A stretch of DNA of 64,000 bases from Lenzites betulinus. Taxonomy: Eukaryota > Basidiomycota > Agaricomycetes > Polyporales > Polyporaceae. The notes beneath the pieces were generated by a model that made no database searches, was not told where the DNA came from, and worked only from the letters and a program-made list of their open reading frames with translations. Location of the stretch: positions 2,046,001-2,110,000 of the forward strand of contig JABYQU010000001.1 of the NCBI GenBank assembly GCA_022264855.1. The letters run 5' to 3'. The position numbers and the translations under genes were made by a program. Position 1 is the first letter of the stretch, and each line of letters starts with the position of its first letter. Positions 62,123 through 64,000 of the stretch are shown here, piece by piece.

Positions 62123-64000
62123 CTACCTTGCACCCAACATAGGGACTTCAGCGGTCAAGCCCTTCAAAGCCTCCAGAAGCTCAGAATCCTCGGCAGACAA
62201 CGCGCGCACATCCTGTACGGACCCGACAAAAGGCAGCTCCTCGACCTCGCACACCGTGCCCGGGGAAGGGAGCGTCCCGTTGACCATGTACGCCCGGATA
62301 TGCCGCGCAGTGCACAGCGACGGCGCCGAGATCGAGCAGTGGCCGTACGAGTTCTGCACCAGCAGCCCCGCGCCCCCATACCGCGCCTGCACGCGCACCG
62401 CATCGCTCAGCGGGCAGACGGGGTCCCACCGCGGCGAGACGACGAGCAGTGGATGCGACGTGTTCGCCGCCTCGAGCGGACCCGTGTAGCGCGCGTTCGG
62501 GCGGACGCGCCATTGCGAGCACATGAGGTAGTGGTGGGACCAGAACGGCGCGGCGAGCGGGGAGTCCCGCGCGAGGGCCGCGTAGTACGCCGCGTACGCC
62601 GCCGCGTCGAATGGGCGACCGTCGGCGTCCCCGCACGCGATTGCGTTGAACGCCTCGTTGTCGGCGGACGTCGGCGCGGGCAGGTCGCACTTGCATTCGG
62701 TCGGGTCGACGATCTTCGGCGCGAGCCAGACGAGCGCGGCTTCGTTCCCACGCTCGAGCGCGCGCATCGTGTCGGCCACGATGGGAAACCGCGTTGAGGG
62801 CTCGTATGTCGCTTCGAACATCTGGTTCTGGAGGATCTTGCGCGTGACGACGAGCGGAGGCGATGCGCCTGCTATGGGTACGGGAGCCGTCTCGACAGAT
62901 TCGAGGAGTGCGTAGTAGCGGGCGCGGATCTTCTCGGGGGAGGAATCGTATACCGAGCACTTCTCTGGGCCAGCTTGGTGGCAGAAGTGGAAGAAGGAGC
63001 CGATGATGGCGTCCATGTCGGCGAGGTTCGTGCTCCATAGCGCGGCGCGGTAGTTGTGCGCGTCGTACACGCCGTCGATAATCACCCGTCCGATCTTGTC
63101 AGGGTATATCGCCGAGAAGTACTGGCCAAGTACACTTCCGTAGCTCTACAGATTTTTCAGCGAGTGTCATACTAGTGAGGATAAATGCTGGCTAGTGATA
63201 CGCACGAAGCCCCAGTATTGCAGCTTCTCCTGCCCGAGCAGTTGTGATATCTCAAGCATGTCCCGGGCGACGTCCGGGGTGCCCATGAAGCGGCCGATGC
63301 CCCTTTCACCCCCAATCTTTTGCTCGCACCGCTGTCCCATGAGTGACTGTCTCGCGAGCTCGAGGTAGACAGTACTATCATCCGAGGCGTTCAGCAAGCG
63401 AGCGTCCTCTTGCAGACGCCAGAGCGCCCGCTGCGAGTCCGTGTCGAAGCAGCTCGCGGAGGGCATGCTCGCTCCGATCCCCCGCGGGTCGAAGCCAAGG
63501 ACGTCGAATTCGCCCCCGACGACGCGGGAGATCCGGAGGCCAAACCGTCCGACCATCTTCGTGCCAGACTCGCCGGGACCACCGGGGTTGATCAAGATGG
63601 GCCCCCTGTAGTTCGCCCTGTCTGTGGCTGGGACCATGCGCAAGGCGATAGCTGTCGTAGGTCCGTCGGGGGTCTCGTAGTCTAAGGGAAGGAGCAGTCG
63701 CGCGCATCTATGGCCAGCGTAGCAGTTCGTCCACTTGATACTCCTTGATGGCTCTACCTGTAAACACTGAGCACATGCCATTACCGATGAAGACAGGTCA
63801 ATTGTGAACCTACCGCGGACCAGTCGAACCTAGGACTCCCATGGCTGGGTGTTGGATCCGAGTCGTGCTCCCTTGCTCGGAAAGGACAGCAGACTCGGAC
63901 TTGTAGCGCGACGGCGGCCGCTACGATGACCAACACCCAGCAGACACGAGTTAGCTTGCGCCTGGGTAAGATGACTGCCGGGTCCGATGTACAAGGATGA
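62123..64000 (-). CDS. TAP-like alpha/beta-hydrolase, 5' end cut by window edge
   Basis: Exons 64000-63814 (partial), 63757-63206 and 63145-62123 encode at least 587 residues. An N-terminal signal anchor (TRVCWVLVIVAAAVALQVRV) precedes an alpha/beta-hydrolase domain: oxyanion region GPILINPGGPGESGT, FDVLGFDPRGIGAS, nucleophile elbow GFSYGSVLGQYFSAIYPDK with the catalytic Ser, acid in SPRWDPVCPLSD and His in QNSYGHCSISAPSLC. The C-terminal part corresponds to the TAP-like domain (PF08386) of tripeptidyl-aminopeptidase-type S33 serine hydrolases. All triad residues are present, so it should be active, probably secreted or membrane-anchored and cleaving short peptides or esters; substrate unknown. 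The frame is open to the last base of the window, so the start codon lies beyond 64000. A degenerate fragment of this gene lies at 59380-59460. Confidence 0.87.

Overview
The window is nuclear DNA of a filamentous basidiomycete, most likely an Agaricomycete of the wood- or litter-decay type. Genes are interrupted by many 49-70 nt GT-AG introns, coding DNA is GC-rich, and several products (DUF7727, a seven-helix DUF6533-type protein, Rds1-like ferritin-fold protein, GH55 glucanase, Josephin protein with UIMs) are typical of that group. I saw no rRNA, tRNA, CRISPR array, virus or bacterial operon. Gene models were built by hand by joining exons at splice sites; nearly every model closes in frame (summed exon length divisible by three), which is the main check on them.

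Layout. 1-6.4 kb: a small DUF7727 membrane protein (+), a decayed gene remnant, and a WD40 protein (-) with a second degenerate WD40 fragment just upstream. 7.5-10.5 kb: Ap4A phosphorylase (+) and a probably broken Rds1-like gene (-). 12-13.6 kb: an old yellow enzyme (+). 16.4-20 kb: a secreted GH55 exo-beta-1,3-glucanase (+) in 24 exons, including a 2-nt micro-exon. 20.5-22 kb: an APH-fold kinase (-). 24.7-27.7 kb: an unknown conserved-looking protein and ribosomal protein uL5/RPL11 (+). 28-31.5 kb: an ataxin-3-like Josephin deubiquitinase (-) and the autophagy membrane protein ATG27 (+), divergent from a 400-bp shared promoter. 32.3-34.3 kb: a long disordered protein with an RNase H1 N-terminal (viroplasmin-like) module. 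35.8-38.9 kb: two tandem AIM24 paralogues (-). 40-44 kb: a small membrane protein (+) and dihydroxyacid dehydratase ILV3 (-) in 23 exons. 44.4-52.6 kb: PEX5, an O-fucosyltransferase-like protein and a carnitine O-acetyltransferase, all on (-). 53.1-53.4 kb: an intact 320-bp miniature inverted-repeat transposon with a perfect 8-bp target duplication. 53.7-54.3 kb: a small unknown Ser/Pro-rich protein (-). 55.7-58 kb: a type I membrane protein with a Cys-rich ectodomain (+). 59.8-61.6 kb: a DUF6533-like seven-helix protein (+). 62.1-64 kb: a TAP-like serine hydrolase (-), running off the right edge.

The genes form no obvious pathway cluster. This is an ordinary housekeeping region plus lineage-specific membrane and secreted proteins. 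PEX5 and the carnitine acetyltransferase both relate to peroxisomal and acetyl-unit metabolism and ATG27 and the Josephin protein to turnover, but their proximity need not be functional. The most unusual signals are extreme micro-exons (2 nt in GH55; 7, 9 and 13 nt in ILV3; 11 nt in the Josephin gene), the hAT-like MITE, gene relics (WD40 fragment, Rds1-like pseudogene, hydrolase C-terminal fragment) and the tandem AIM24 pair. I did not find a convincing previously undescribed multi-gene system.
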